A DNA stretch of 64,000 nt from Bacteroidota bacterium (GCA_021815405.1 JAKAGV010000002.1:62001-126000); one strand, 5' to 3'. Numbered from the stretch's first letter, positions 9,512 to 19,392 are shown. The notes: a model not told the origin generated them from the sequence alone. Made by a program: numbers and translations.

Positions 9512-10134
9512 AAATTCTCCTTGGCTTCTGCACTCATCAACTCATTTATAATTTGATAGTGAATTTCTATTATACTTTTTGTCCCGTTAATTATTCTAAA
9601 CCGTTTTTCTTTACTAGCAAGATATGAATATCCTTTCTTTACTCTTTCATAAAATTCCTTTTCCGAAACTTCTATTCTGTCTAACTCATGCTTATTTTTC
9701 AATGACTTTCTCCGCTCCGCTTCTTCGACAGAAATATCAATAAGGAAAGTTATGTCGGGAATTGTTTCTTTAATAGCAAGTTTATTTATTTTCTCAACTA
9801 CTTCTAAGGGAATTCCTCTACCAAAGCCCTGATAAGCAGTGGTTGAATCATGAAACCTATCCGAAATTACATAGTATCCACTTTCCAAATATGGTCGAAT
9901 TTTTTCCCTAACTAACTGGGCTCTGCTTGCCGAGAATAAAAATATTTCAGTTTCCATAAACATCTTGTTATGGTTTTTATCTAGAAGAATATCGCGGACT
10001 TTTTCAGATATTTCAGTACCACCCGGCTCTCTTATTATTTCGACTTTTTTCTTTCTTTCTAAAAGATATTTTTTTAAAAGTTCAACTTGAGTAGACTTGC
10101 CGCAGAAATCGATTCCCTCAAAGGATATAAACAT
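9508..10134 (-). CDS. tmk: Thymidylate kinase
   Basis: Phosphorylates dTMP to dTDP in the cytosol. The 208-residue protein has the P-loop FEGIDFCGKSTQ at residues 5-16, the dTMP-binding REPGGTEISEKVRDIL motif near 37, and the DRFHDSTTAYQGFGRG motif near 93, all in the expected order. The P-loop carries Phe-Cys where many homologues have Gly-Ala, but the essential GxxxxGKS pattern is intact. It overlaps the downstream S41 peptidase gene by 4 bp. Confidence 0.95.
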   Translation of the reverse strand: MFISFEGIDFCGKSTQVELLKKYLLERKKKVEIIREPGGTEISEKVRDILLDKNHNKMFMETEIFLFSASRAQLVREKIRPYLESGYYVISDRFHDSTTAYQGFGRGIPLEVVEKINKLAIKETIPDITFLIDISVEEAERRKSLKNKHELDRIEVSEKEFYERVKKGYSYLASKEKRFRIINGTKSIIEIHYQIINELMSAEAKENL

Positions 10135-10208
10135 TTTTCTTTAATTAATAATAAATTATTTCTTAAATATAAATTTAACAAAACATTCTAGACAACTTAA
10201 CATTGCAA

Positions 10209-11123
10209 TCAAAACTTCTTGATGATATAACGCAAACGATCAGGTTTAATGAAAAGAAGTGTTGTATTCTCAGGCATATCTATATGAGGAACAACGCTTC
10301 CCAGAGTATCTAAAACTACTTCTCGATAGTTTACGTATGCATTAAATTTAGTTGTATCCAATTTTCCCAGAACATCAATTCCGCCTCTGACTCCAATACT
10401 TATCCGGTTAGGCATTAGAAGAACGCTTCTATCTTTCGGAACATCAACTACATTTACAAGAAGATTATCAAAATTTTTATCAACTATCTTCTGCACATCA
10501 AGCGTTACCTGTACAGAATTATCATTATATTCCATACCGAAAATTTTTTTAAGCGGTACTCGTCTGGTTATCAACGTCTCTAGGTTCTCAAATTCTATTG
10601 CCTTAGTTGGAATTGAAGTAAGCTTTTCAACATAAGTTGCCGGACCTGTTACTATTGTAGAATCCGGATTAATTGATATCGGTGAAGCTAATCCATATCC
10701 AGATCGAAAAACATAATTTAAATCCGGTGATATTGGAAGTTTCCTAGAAATAGTCTTTTCAACAATAAAAGAAAGCGTGTCAGGTGAAATACTGGAAACG
10801 TCAAGATCGGAAGTAAGCCATTGGTTATCAACTAAATAATTAGAAAGCCTGACACTCCGTTTACCAATCCTGGTCCCGACAGGCACGAGAAAATAATCCG
10901 CTGAACTCAAATAGAAAGTAATAAGCTTCCAACCCTTTCCTCTAATTTTTACAGATACTGATTGAGGGGTTAGTGAACCAGTCGAGTAACCGCTAGGAAA
11001 ATCAATTAACTTGACTGGAATATCGAGATTTGTATAATAATCGCTTGACAAAGAAATTGAAATCCAAAGTATTATTGAGAAAAGAAGAGATATAATAATT
11101 ATGTGGAGATTTTTCTTCATCAC
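10209..11123 (-). CDS. YbbR-domain protein
   Basis: 304-residue protein with one N-terminal membrane anchor (about residues 7-27) and an extracytoplasmic part made of repeated YbbR-like beta modules. Visible markers are LDIPVKLIDFPSGYS followed by PQSVSVKIRGKGW, a DPDTLSF-like segment (ISPDTLSF), and later ENTTLLFIKPDRLRYIIKK. YbbR proteins occur as CdaR-type regulators of diadenylate cyclase in Firmicutes, but no cdaA is visible here and family members elsewhere have no known role. It lies upstream of tmk with a gap of about 75 bp. The family call is good; the function is open. Confidence 0.75.
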   Translation of the reverse strand: MMKKNLHIIIISLLFSIILWISISLSSDYYTNLDIPVKLIDFPSGYSTGSLTPQSVSVKIRGKGWKLITFYLSSADYFLVPVGTRIGKRSVRLSNYLVDNQWLTSDLDVSSISPDTLSFIVEKTISRKLPISPDLNYVFRSGYGLASPISINPDSTIVTGPATYVEKLTSIPTKAIEFENLETLITRRVPLKKIFGMEYNDNSVQVTLDVQKIVDKNFDNLLVNVVDVPKDRSVLLMPNRISIGVRGGIDVLGKLDTTKFNAYVNYREVVLDTLGSVVPHIDMPENTTLLFIKPDRLRYIIKKF

Positions 11124-11225
11124 TCAAATATAAAAGAAATCGGGAACAAAAAAACTCCACAACATGTGGAGCTAAATTCTAATCTAAAATAGGTTAAGTA
11201 GGTTTTACCTGCTTTCAAGTATAAC

Positions 11226-11981
11226 TCACTTGATCAAATTATTAAAATGTTCTACCAATTCCTTCCTGCTTGCTTTTGAAATTTGCCTACCTTGAATAGG
11301 AAAGTTGGAAATATTCCTTGCCAGATGTCGAAGCTGATGGACATCGAGATTATTAATTTGCAAATCACTCAATTGTTTTTCCGAGGTAACCTCTATCATT
11401 TCACGCTCAGCTTTAGGTACAAACTTAAATGCAGCCGCCTTCTTGGATTCTTTAACTCCTAAAGCTTCTTGGCGAAGTCTTGAGATTGTATCATTTCCCT
11501 GCTCAAACAATGTTGCAACTGGTTCATTTACTTTTTTAGGTCGTTTCTCATTTTGTACTTTAACCGGTTCCAGAGCTAGTTCTTTTTCCTTTTTTATTTT
11601 TTCAGCTTCTGTGGAAATTTCCCGCTCTTTTCCTTTTTCAGCAATTTTGTTTACAGTTAATTTAGTTTGCTGAATAGGTTCTTCATTTTTTTTAACAACA
11701 TCTTGAATTGAAATTTCTGGAAGGATTTTTATAAGTTCGTCATCAGGTTTAGGAATTACGTGAATTGAAATTACTTCTCCGACTCTTTTTGCGGAAGCAG
11801 CTCCGGCATCGACAGCGGACTTTACGGCAGCAACATCGCCTAAAATTTTAACCGTAACCAGTCCTCCGCCTGTCAGTTCCTTGCCAGCAAGATGTACATT
11901 AGCAGCTTTAACCATTGCATCTGCTGCTTCTATCGCGCCAACCAAGCCTCTGGTTTCAACTAAACCCAATGCTTCCGGCAT
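11226..11981 (-). CDS. BMC-domain shell protein with long C-terminal extension
   Basis: Bacterial microcompartment shell protein of 251 residues. Residues 1-85 form one BMC (Pf00936-type) domain: [20 protein letters not shown], then [21 protein letters not shown] and [10 protein letters not shown]. This matches hexamer-forming PduA/EutM shell proteins. A highly charged Lys/Glu-rich linker follows (about 100-200). A compact C-terminal segment (about 203-251) contains [16 protein letters not shown] and ends in [13 protein letters not shown], which looks like a small SAP/Rho-N-like helical module. Fused tails of this sort suggest a cargo, cytoskeleton or nucleic-acid contact, but that is inference. 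It lies 11 bp downstream of a second, tailless BMC gene. Confidence 0.88.
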   Translation of the reverse strand: MPEALGLVETRGLVGAIEAADAMVKAANVHLAGKELTGGGLVTVKILGDVAAVKSAVDAGAASAKRVGEVISIHVIPKPDDELIKILPEISIQDVVKKNEEPIQQTKLTVNKIAEKGKEREISTEAEKIKKEKELALEPVKVQNEKRPKKVNEPVATLFEQGNDTISRLRQEALGVKESKKAAAFKFVPKAEREMIEVTSEKQLSDLQINNLDVHQLRHLARNISNFPIQGRQISKASRKELVEHFNNLIK

Positions 11982-11992
11982 ATATTTTAATC

Positions 11993-12271
11993 TTATTTCT
12001 TTTTGGGAAGAATAGATTCAACTTCAGAATGCGGACGCGGAATTACATGAACAGATACCAGTTCGCCTACTCTTTGAGCAGCGGCAGCACCTGCATCAGT
12101 AGCGGCTTTTACAGCACCTACATCGCCTCTTACCATAACAGTTACATAACCACCACCGATGGTTTCTTTTCCGAGTAATTCAACTTTTGCGGCTTTAACC
12201 ATCGCATCAGCTGCTTCAATTGCACCAACCAATCCTTTGGTTTCAACCATACCAAGTGCGTCAAGCGTCAT
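11993..12271 (-). CDS. BMC-domain shell protein, PduA/EutM type
   Basis: Single-domain bacterial microcompartment hexamer protein, 92 residues. It has the family's core: [40 protein letters not shown] and [15 protein letters not shown], ending in a short Lys tail. The KIGGG-like pore loop (ETIGGGY) and the conserved lysine in [11 protein letters not shown] are present. These proteins tile the shell and allow metabolites through a central pore. It is paired with the extended BMC gene downstream. No signature enzyme, pentamer (EutN/CcmL) or trimer gene is nearby, so the compartment type cannot be named from this window. Confidence 0.95.
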   Translation of the reverse strand: MTLDALGMVETKGLVGAIEAADAMVKAAKVELLGKETIGGGYVTVMVRGDVGAVKAATDAGAAAAQRVGELVSVHVIPRPHSEVESILPKKK

Positions 12272-12367
12272 AAGAATGCTCCCTTAAAATTTTTTATATG
12301 TGCCAAAATAATTTAAGCGATTGCAAATGTCAATCAAAATCAAGGACTTACTAAAATATTTTTTTGA

Positions 12368-12799
12368 TTACCGTTCATCTAAATAATTCTGAAGAATAAT
12401 TGCGGCGGCTCCCATGTCTATCAATCCTTTTTCTTTCCTTTTTGATTTTTTTGCAACCGATTTAATGATAATATCATTTGCGATAGAAGAACTATACCGC
12501 TCATCTCGCAGCAAAACTTCAAGATGAAATGTATCTTCAAGTTTTTGTTTAAACTTTAATACTTCACCAATGATTGATGCAGGTTCTCCATTTTCTTTTT
12601 TAGGAAATCCTAAAATGATCTTGCAAACACCTTGCTCGTCGATAATCTGCTTTAGTTCTCTAAGAGAATCGGAATCATTAGGAATGGTTTTGTATGGATA
12701 TGAAAAAATTAAAAGGGGATCGCTTAAAGCTAAACCGATTCTCTTCAAACCAAAATCAATTGCAAGGTATCTTTTGAATTGTTCTTCGCTGCCGGTCAT
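12368..12799 (-). CDS. ruvX: Holliday junction resolvase-like RuvX/YqgF
   Basis: RNase H-fold putative Holliday junction resolvase, also implicated in 16S rRNA 5' processing in E. coli. The 143-residue protein starts the fold with LAIDFGLKRIGLALSDP near residue 13, has the conserved ILGFPKKENGE segment near 60, the RDERYSS motif near 98, and a final IDMGAAAIILQNYLDER. The catalytic acidic residues (Asp15, the Glu of RDERYSS, the Asp of IDMGAA) are visible. It overlaps the end of the RelA/SpoT gene by 4 bp. Confidence 0.93.
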   Translation of the reverse strand: MTGSEEQFKRYLAIDFGLKRIGLALSDPLLIFSYPYKTIPNDSDSLRELKQIIDEQGVCKIILGFPKKENGEPASIIGEVLKFKQKLEDTFHLEVLLRDERYSSSIANDIIIKSVAKKSKRKEKGLIDMGAAAIILQNYLDER

Positions 12800-14967
12800 G
12801 CGCTTTCAAATCTTTCGACTGAATAAACTCCTTTAAGCTTTTTCAGCCTATCGATAATTCTGGAAAGATGCTCAAGGTTCTGGACATAAAGAGTAACGCT
12901 TCCTTCGAATGTAGAATCGCCTGTGTTGATGTTTATCGACTTGATGTTAGTATTCTGGTAAGAAACAATCGCATGAGAAATATCATTTAATATACCCGGC
13001 GTATCCTCTCCCATTACGCTTAAACCCGCAACAAATAACGATCCTTCGGATGCGGGCCACTGAACCGGCACCAATTTGCTTACATCCTTTTCCGATACGC
13101 GGATTAAATTGTTGCATGTCTTACGATGAATTTTTATCCCTTCACCAACAGTAATATAACCAATGACTGGATCACCGGGAATTGGATTACAGCATTTTGC
13201 GTATGAGTATAAGATTCCAGACTTCTTGCCATCAACAAGCACACCTCCAACATCATCTCGAGCAATATTTGCAAAGTTGTCAAACTCCAGTACGGCAGAT
13301 TTTTCTTTCTTTTCTTTTTCTTTTGTGGCTGTAAGAACTTCATCAAGATTTATTTTCCCCTGCGCGATTGATTTAAAAAATCCTCTCGGACTATCAAATT
13401 TCAAATTTCCCGAAAGCTTTGCGATATCGCTGGTAGTAAAGGATAATTTAAGCTTTTTTATTTTCTTTTCCCAAATTTCTTTTCCGGCATTTATTATATC
13501 TTCTTCTTCCTTGTTTATCCATTTGCGAATTGCTGTCTTTGCTTTATGAGTCGTTACATATTTTATCCAGTTTTTATTCGGATGCTGATTTTTTGAAGTT
13601 ATAATTTCTACCTGATCTCCGCTGTGAAGCTTGGTATCTAGAGGAACTATCTTTCCATTTACCTTCGCACCGATACAATGGTAACCTACTTTACTATGAA
13701 TTTCGAAAGCAAAATCAACAGGCGTAGAGCCAACTGGCAGCCTTCTCAAATCGCCGGTAGGAGTGAATACGTAAATTTCATCCTGATAAAGATTTAGTTT
13801 GAAGCTTTCTAAAATATCTTTACGTGCTTCATCCTTGGATGCGCTTTCAAAAATATCGCGAATCCAATTAACCCAGTTTTCCATATCCTTTTCGGTAGCA
13901 ACTTTATTTTCTTTATACCGCCAATGCGCCGCAACACCTTTCTCGGCAACCTCGTGCATTTTTTTTGTTCTGATTTGAACTTCAACCAATCTTCCTTCGG
14001 GACCAACAACCGTGGTATGAATAGATTGATAATTATTAGTCTTCGGTATTGAGACGTAATCTTTAAATCTATCTGGAACCGGCGGATACATTTGGTTTAC
14101 TATCCCAAGAGTAGTATAACAGTCGTTGTTATTTTCGGTATCAAGTATAATTCTGATTGCAAACAGGTCATAGATTTCCTCGAACGGCTTATTACGTGTA
14201 ACCATCTTTCGATAAATACTGTAAAGATGTTTCGGTCTACCGTTAATTTCAAACTTAAGATTGTATTCGTTTAATTTTTCAATTACAGGATCGGTAAATT
14301 TTTTAATGTAAGATTCCCGTTCTCGTCTTTTGCTCTTTATCTTCCTTGCAATTTCATCGTAAGCCTCTTTATTTAGATATTTAAAAGAGAGATCTTCAAG
14401 TTCCCATTTAATGCGTCCTAAACCGAATCTATTTGCAAATGGAGCGTAAATTTCAAGGGTTTCCTGGGCTATTCTTCTTTGCTTATCCGGATTAACGTAT
14501 TCAAGAGTCCGCATATTATGCAATCTATCTGCAAACTTAACAAGAATTACACGGACATCTTTAACCATTGAAAGCAGAAGCTTCCGATAATTTTCTGCTT
14601 GAGTAATTTCCTGACCTTTAAATATTCCGCTTATTTTAGTAACCCCGTCTACAATTTCTGCAACTTCTTTCCCAAATTCTTTTGACAAAATATCTAGATT
14701 AAATTCGGTATCCTCAACAACATCATGAAGTAAAGTACTAACGATTGTAATATCGTCAAGAGGAATTTCTTTCGCTACAATCATTGCTACTTCATACGGA
14801 TGTGTAAAATATGGTTCACCGGATGCTCGAAGATCATTTTTATGCGCTTCGAGACAGAACTCAAATGCTTTTGCTATGAGAGCTTCGTTCACGCTTGGTA
14901 AGTGCTGTCTGCATGCTTCCAAAAGCTCATCAAGCATCTTTTTATGTTTAGGATTTGTTATGCTCAT
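12796..14967 (-). CDS. RelA/SpoT bifunctional (p)ppGpp synthetase/hydrolase
   Basis: Stringent-response enzyme of 723 residues. The order is the standard long-RSH one: HD hydrolase domain (YFTHPYEVAMIVAKE, TLLHDVVEDTEF, KFADRLHNMRTL; about 50-150), synthetase domain (YDLFAIRIILDT, PDRFKDYVSIPKTNNYQSIHT; about 230-340), TGS domain (YVFTPTGDLRRLPVGSTPVDFAF; about 390-450), a conserved-cysteine region (CCNPIPGDPVIGY) and a C-terminal ACT domain. The HD histidine/aspartates and the synthetase motif both look intact, so both activities are expected (Rel/SpoT type). It is the first gene before ruvX. Confidence 0.95.
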   Translation of the reverse strand: MSITNPKHKKMLDELLEACRQHLPSVNEALIAKAFEFCLEAHKNDLRASGEPYFTHPYEVAMIVAKEIPLDDITIVSTLLHDVVEDTEFNLDILSKEFGKEVAEIVDGVTKISGIFKGQEITQAENYRKLLLSMVKDVRVILVKFADRLHNMRTLEYVNPDKQRRIAQETLEIYAPFANRFGLGRIKWELEDLSFKYLNKEAYDEIARKIKSKRRERESYIKKFTDPVIEKLNEYNLKFEINGRPKHLYSIYRKMVTRNKPFEEIYDLFAIRIILDTENNNDCYTTLGIVNQMYPPVPDRFKDYVSIPKTNNYQSIHTTVVGPEGRLVEVQIRTKKMHEVAEKGVAAHWRYKENKVATEKDMENWVNWIRDIFESASKDEARKDILESFKLNLYQDEIYVFTPTGDLRRLPVGSTPVDFAFEIHSKVGYHCIGAKVNGKIVPLDTKLHSGDQVEIITSKNQHPNKNWIKYVTTHKAKTAIRKWINKEEEDIINAGKEIWEKKIKKLKLSFTTSDIAKLSGNLKFDSPRGFFKSIAQGKINLDEVLTATKEKEKKEKSAVLEFDNFANIARDDVGGVLVDGKKSGILYSYAKCCNPIPGDPVIGYITVGEGIKIHRKTCNNLIRVSEKDVSKLVPVQWPASEGSLFVAGLSVMGEDTPGILNDISHAIVSYQNTNIKSININTGDSTFEGSVTLYVQNLEHLSRIIDRLKKLKGVYSVERFESA

Positions 14968-15057
14968 TGCATTTAATTATCCGTATAAATCCATCCTAAT
15001 TTAAATCTTTTAATTGAATAGTTAAAGTCACCTAAAGCACGAAGAGATCGTTATCTC

Positions 15058-16089
15058 TTATTTTGAAAGTTCCCTTAACAAATTATCCCTTAGTTTTCTT
15101 ACTCGCTCAAGTCTTTTGTCAAGTTTTTCTTTCTCAAAGCTTGTAAGATTTTTCACACTAAAAATTTCATTGCAGAGTTTTAATGCCTCATTGTATTTGC
15201 CGATCTTATAATACTGTTGAGCAATAATATGTTCCAGCCTGATTTCGTTGCACCGGTTAAGGTTCTTTATTTTGCTGTAAGAATTTAAGACTTCAGAATA
15301 TATTTCAATTGCTTTTAAAGGATCTGAATCTTCAAATGATCTTGCTAATTCGAGTTTAAATTGGCGATTATCCGGAAATTTTTTTAATGCAGACTCTGCA
15401 AGTTTCTGCGCTTCAACATATTTTTTTTGATCTATATAAATCCAGACCAATGAGTTCAAAGCAAAATATCTGGTGTAAGATGCATGATCAACAGCGAGCT
15501 TTAGATACTTAATTCCATCTTCTTCACCATCCGGAAAAAAAGGATGCCAGTTGAAAACCTGAGTTTTCCGGCTTCTCCAGTACATGTAAGTTCCAATTGC
15601 CGTGTATGCTTCGTAAAAATCAGGATCAAGTTTTAAACATTCCTTAAAATCATTTATTGAATTAAGCCCGTTCGAAAATGCCGAAATCCAATTATCCTTA
15701 AGTGCTTGAAAGTATGAGAAAAATCCTTCCGCAAGTGCAAGCGAATACCAGTCCCAAACATTTTTGTCATTTTCATCGACAAGTCTTGCTGCTTCATTTT
15801 TAGCAGTGGAAATTGAATATTCTATTGAATCTGTTTCATATGGAGTTGAATAATCAAATGCTTCGGTAATATAAACGGAGGTTGCAAATATTTTTCCAAG
15901 CGGATTCCCTGGATAATTTCTCTCTAATAATTTAAAAGTAGATTTTGCTCCATCATAGTTTTGATTAATAGTTTCTCTTATACCAGCTTCAACTAAAGAA
16001 TCAACAACATGATCCGGATACCTTTGAGAAAACGACTTCCCATTGAAAAAAATAATTAAAATAAAAATAATAAGACTAAAGCGTACCAA
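15058..16089 (-). CDS. Secreted TPR-repeat protein
   Basis: 343-residue protein with a cleavable-looking signal peptide (residues 1-21, ending GKSFS). Helical tetratricopeptide-type repeats are suggested by A-x-x-x-Y/F-A patterns such as NQNYDGAKSTFKLLERNYPG, KYVEAQKLAESALKKFPDN and KYNEALKLCNEIF. It probably acts as a periplasmic scaffold; no catalytic domain is visible. Its start codon overlaps the end of upp by 14 bp. No specific role can be given. Confidence 0.75.
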   Translation of the reverse strand: MVRFSLIIFILIIFFNGKSFSQRYPDHVVDSLVEAGIRETINQNYDGAKSTFKLLERNYPGNPLGKIFATSVYITEAFDYSTPYETDSIEYSISTAKNEAARLVDENDKNVWDWYSLALAEGFFSYFQALKDNWISAFSNGLNSINDFKECLKLDPDFYEAYTAIGTYMYWRSRKTQVFNWHPFFPDGEEDGIKYLKLAVDHASYTRYFALNSLVWIYIDQKKYVEAQKLAESALKKFPDNRQFKLELARSFEDSDPLKAIEIYSEVLNSYSKIKNLNRCNEIRLEHIIAQQYYKIGKYNEALKLCNEIFSVKNLTSFEKEKLDKRLERVRKLRDNLLRELSK

Positions 16090-16726
16090 AAGTTCTATCT
16101 CCTGCGTCGCCTAATCCCGGCAAAATGTAGCCTTTATCATTCAATTCTCTATCCAAAGCGGCACCATAAATTTGAACATCCGGATGCAAGGTTTTAAGTT
16201 TATAAATTCCTTCCGGTGCTGCGACTAAACATGCGAAAATTAAATTATTAACTCCGCGTTTCTTTAAATAGTTTATTGCTTCTGCCCCGCTACCGCCGGT
16301 TGCAAGCATCGGATCAATTAATAATACCTTTGCCGAGTCAATATTTTTAGGCGTCTTATAATAATACTCCATCGGCTTCAAAGTTGTTTCATCACGCTGG
16401 AGACCAATATGACCGACCTTTGCTTCGGGAATAATTTCAAGGAAGCCGCTAACCATGCCAAGCCCCGCACGCAGTACTGGTACCAAAACAATCTCATGGC
16501 TCAGTTTGTATCCGGTGGTATTTTCAAGTGGAGTTTGCACTTCAAATTTAGTAAGTGGTAAATCTTTACTTATTTCAACAGCAAGTATATTTGAAATCCT
16601 CTTGACTGCCGCTCTGAAAATTTCCGGTTCAGTTTTTACATCACGGAGCACAGTTATATCTCTTTTAACTAAAGGATGATTAATTAGATGAAAATTATCG
16701 TATTCAACTTGCATATTTATCTCCAT
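16076..16726 (-). CDS. upp: Uracil phosphoribosyltransferase
   Basis: Salvages uracil to UMP using PRPP. The 216-residue protein carries the PRPP-binding loop VLLIDPMLATGGSGAEAI near residue 133, the dimer/activator region VPVLRAGLGMVSGFLE near 82, and the uracil-binding end with LNDKGYILPGLGDAGDRTFGT. The length matches the family. It lies 3 bp after the flavoprotein gene and overlaps the TPR gene. Confidence 0.95.
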   Translation of the reverse strand: MEINMQVEYDNFHLINHPLVKRDITVLRDVKTEPEIFRAAVKRISNILAVEISKDLPLTKFEVQTPLENTTGYKLSHEIVLVPVLRAGLGMVSGFLEIIPEAKVGHIGLQRDETTLKPMEYYYKTPKNIDSAKVLLIDPMLATGGSGAEAINYLKKRGVNNLIFACLVAAPEGIYKLKTLHPDVQIYGAALDRELNDKGYILPGLGDAGDRTFGTL

Positions 16727-16729
16727 TTT

Positions 16730-18085
16730 TTATGATATTTTTCTACCCAAAATTGAAAGCAGGTTTATTAAAGGCGACAACGGCGGGGTGTAATTATAAT
16801 TTAGCTTTGACAAAATATCTGCAGTCTGGCGCGTCTTTATTAAGCTTGAAATAATATCTCCATAACCAGAGACTTCTTTACTCCCAAAGAATGATGCGCC
16901 TAAAATCCTTTTATTTTCTTTTTCAAAAAGAATTTTGCCAAACACATTTTCACTTCCGGGCATTACCTTAATAAGATTAGGGACAGCCTGGCTGACAGAA
17001 GAAAAATTATAGCCGTAATTCTCCGCTTCTTCCGTAGTAATACCTACCGACACATAAAAATTATCAAAAATTTTAACCGCAAGGTTTTTAATTACTGGAT
17101 CAACATGAATATTCTCACCGGCAGCGTTCGCACCGGCAATATGTCCAAATTCATGAGCCGCAGTTGCAAGCGGTATATAATCATTTTTATTTGTTACTGC
17201 ATTTTTAACTTCAATGCAGTCACCCGCTGCAAAAATATTGTGGTCGGAAGTCTTTAATGTATTGTCAATTTTAATTCCGCCGAACCGTCCTAATTCAAGT
17301 TTCGACTTTTCCGCTAGAAAATTATTTGGGAAAAATCCCGCCGCGGTAATTATCAAATCTGTTTCAATTTTTCTGCCTTCAACTTCAATACTTTTAATTT
17401 TCTGTTTACATTCTGATAAATGGACGATAGGATCTTTCACATCGTAAAAAGCTCTTATTCCTTTTTCCTTCAACAATTCTTTAATCAGAAAACTTATTTC
17501 AACTTCGGCAGCAGGCATAGGCAGCTTTTTCTTTTCAATTAAAATTACTTCAAGATTTAATTGAGATAATGCTTCTACGATTTCTAATCCGACATAGCCG
17601 GCACCAATTACTGCACACGTCCTGGATTTATTTTCATGGATGTACGAGCTGACTTTTATTAAGTCTTCTACCGATTTAAATTGAAAAACGTTCTTCGCAT
17701 CAGATGGCAGGTAAGAAATCTTTTTAGAAATAGAGCCTGTTGCGAGAATTAATTTATCGTAAGAAATCTGTCTGTAAAGATTTTCTTTTAAATCCTTAAC
17801 AGTAACCTGCCTTTCTTTTCTGTCTATTGATTCAACTAAATGGTTAACAAATACTTCCACTCCCTTTTCATGTTTGAACTTATCCGGATTGTAAAAAACT
17901 ATTTTCTCATAATTTGAAATTTCTTTTGAAAGCACATACGGCATCTCGCATGTGCCGGTGGAAATAAAATTTCCTGATTCAAACATCGTTACTTCCGCGT
18001 CTGGATTGACTCTTTTAGCTTTAGCAGCGGCAGCGGGTCCAGCAGCATTTCCGCCAATTACAATTATTCTTCTCGCTTTTATCAT
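16730..18085 (-). CDS. FAD/NAD(P)-dependent disulfide oxidoreductase, CoA-disulfide reductase/NADH oxidase-like
   Basis: Flavoprotein of 451 residues in the single-cysteine branch of the pyridine nucleotide-disulfide family. An N-terminal FAD Rossmann motif (IIVIGGNAAGPAAAAKAKR) is followed by the redox cysteine in GTCEMPYVLS near residue 46, where CoA-disulfide reductases have SxCGLPY. A second NAD(P) motif is CAVIGAGYVGLEIVEAL near 158. FAD-binding IFAAGDCIEV is near 290, and a dimerisation domain follows. Substrate may be CoA disulfide, polysulfide or oxygen. It overlaps der by 4 bp. Confidence 0.88.
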   Translation of the reverse strand: MIKARRIIVIGGNAAGPAAAAKAKRVNPDAEVTMFESGNFISTGTCEMPYVLSKEISNYEKIVFYNPDKFKHEKGVEVFVNHLVESIDRKERQVTVKDLKENLYRQISYDKLILATGSISKKISYLPSDAKNVFQFKSVEDLIKVSSYIHENKSRTCAVIGAGYVGLEIVEALSQLNLEVILIEKKKLPMPAAEVEISFLIKELLKEKGIRAFYDVKDPIVHLSECKQKIKSIEVEGRKIETDLIITAAGFFPNNFLAEKSKLELGRFGGIKIDNTLKTSDHNIFAAGDCIEVKNAVTNKNDYIPLATAAHEFGHIAGANAAGENIHVDPVIKNLAVKIFDNFYVSVGITTEEAENYGYNFSSVSQAVPNLIKVMPGSENVFGKILFEKENKRILGASFFGSKEVSGYGDIISSLIKTRQTADILSKLNYNYTPPLSPLINLLSILGRKIS

Positions 18086-19392
18086 TTCTTTTTAAAAGAT
18101 AAAGTGAACGGAACTCCGATAAATCCAAATTGCTTCCTTATCATTCTCTCAAGAAACTTTCTATAGTGTTCTGGGATATCTTTGGGATAATTCGAAAAGA
18201 ACAAAAACACAGGATAGTGAGTACCTGCTTGCGTAATGTATTTAATCTTAACCTCTTTACCGGTTGCAGTTGAAGGTGGCGGCATCTTTTCAATTTCAGG
18301 GAGCAATGAGTCGTTCAAAACATTAGTCGGAATCTTTTTACGGCGTTCTTCGTTTATTGTTATACATTGCTCTAACAACTTAAAAATTCTTTGCTTTGTT
18401 AATGCAGAGATAAAAATTATGGGAAGGTAATCCAATGATCCTGCGGCATCTCTAATTGTATCTTCAAATTTTTTCGATGTGTTGTTGTCCTTCTCAATCA
18501 AATCCCATTTGTTAACGGCAAGAATGATTCCCTTTCTTCGCCGTATTGCTTCATCGATTATTTTAAGATCTTGATTCTCAAGACCTTTTTCAGCATCAAT
18601 CATTACAACTGCTACATCGCATTCGCCAATTGCTTTTAAGGTCCGCACCATTGAGAAGAATTCGATGCTTTCTTCAATCCTTTTCTTTTTACGAAGTCCA
18701 GCCGTATCGATTAAGACAATTTCTTGACCGTAATATTTTAAAATGGAGTTGATGCTGTCGCGCGTAGTACCGGGAATATCGGTTACAATGCTTCTGTCGT
18801 ATCCAAGTAATGAGTTAGTTAATGAAGATTTGCCAACGTTTGGTCTTCCAACAATTGCAATCTTCAATCTCGAATCTTCTTCATCATCATTTGCGGCTTG
18901 AAAATCTTTTGTAAGCTCATCAAGAAGATCTCCAATATTTCTTCCGGCAAGCGCAGAAACCGGATAAACGTTTTCAACACCAAGTCGATAGAATTCTGAA
19001 ACTTCCGGTTCGAAATTTTCTGAATCAACTTTATTTACAAGAAGAAAATAACTTTTACCCGAAGTTCTAAGTAAGTTTGCAATTTCAATATCAATCGGAT
19101 TAATCCCTGTACGGACATCCACTACAAATAATATAGCATCAGCTTCATTGATGGCAATTTCAACCTGCTCTCTTATTGCGGTTTCAAAAAGGTCATCCGA
19201 ATTCGGCACATAACCGCCGGTATCTATAAGCTGAAAATCTTTACCGTTCCATTCAACTTCACCATAATTACGATCGCGGGTAACTCCGCTTACATCATCA
19301 ACAATGGCTCCTCTCTTTCCAACCAACCTGTTAAAAAACGTCGATTTTCCGACGTTCGGTCTTCCTACTATTACGACAACGGGTGTACTCAT
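18082..19392 (-). CDS. der: Ribosome assembly GTPase Der (EngA)
   Basis: Tandem-GTPase factor needed for 50S assembly. The 436-residue protein has two complete G domains: G1 VGRPNVGKSTFFNRL near residue 9 and VGRPNVGKSSLTNSL near 180, each with DTGG or DTAG in G3 and NKVD or NKWD in G4. A C-terminal KH-like domain covers about 350-436. It begins the operon that continues into the flavoprotein gene. Confidence 0.96.
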   Translation of the reverse strand: MSTPVVVIVGRPNVGKSTFFNRLVGKRGAIVDDVSGVTRDRNYGEVEWNGKDFQLIDTGGYVPNSDDLFETAIREQVEIAINEADAILFVVDVRTGINPIDIEIANLLRTSGKSYFLLVNKVDSENFEPEVSEFYRLGVENVYPVSALAGRNIGDLLDELTKDFQAANDDEEDSRLKIAIVGRPNVGKSSLTNSLLGYDRSIVTDIPGTTRDSINSILKYYGQEIVLIDTAGLRKKKRIEESIEFFSMVRTLKAIGECDVAVVMIDAEKGLENQDLKIIDEAIRRRKGIILAVNKWDLIEKDNNTSKKFEDTIRDAAGSLDYLPIIFISALTKQRIFKLLEQCITINEERRKKIPTNVLNDSLLPEIEKMPPPSTATGKEVKIKYITQAGTHYPVFLFFSNYPKDIPEHYRKFLERMIRKQFGFIGVPFTLSFKKK

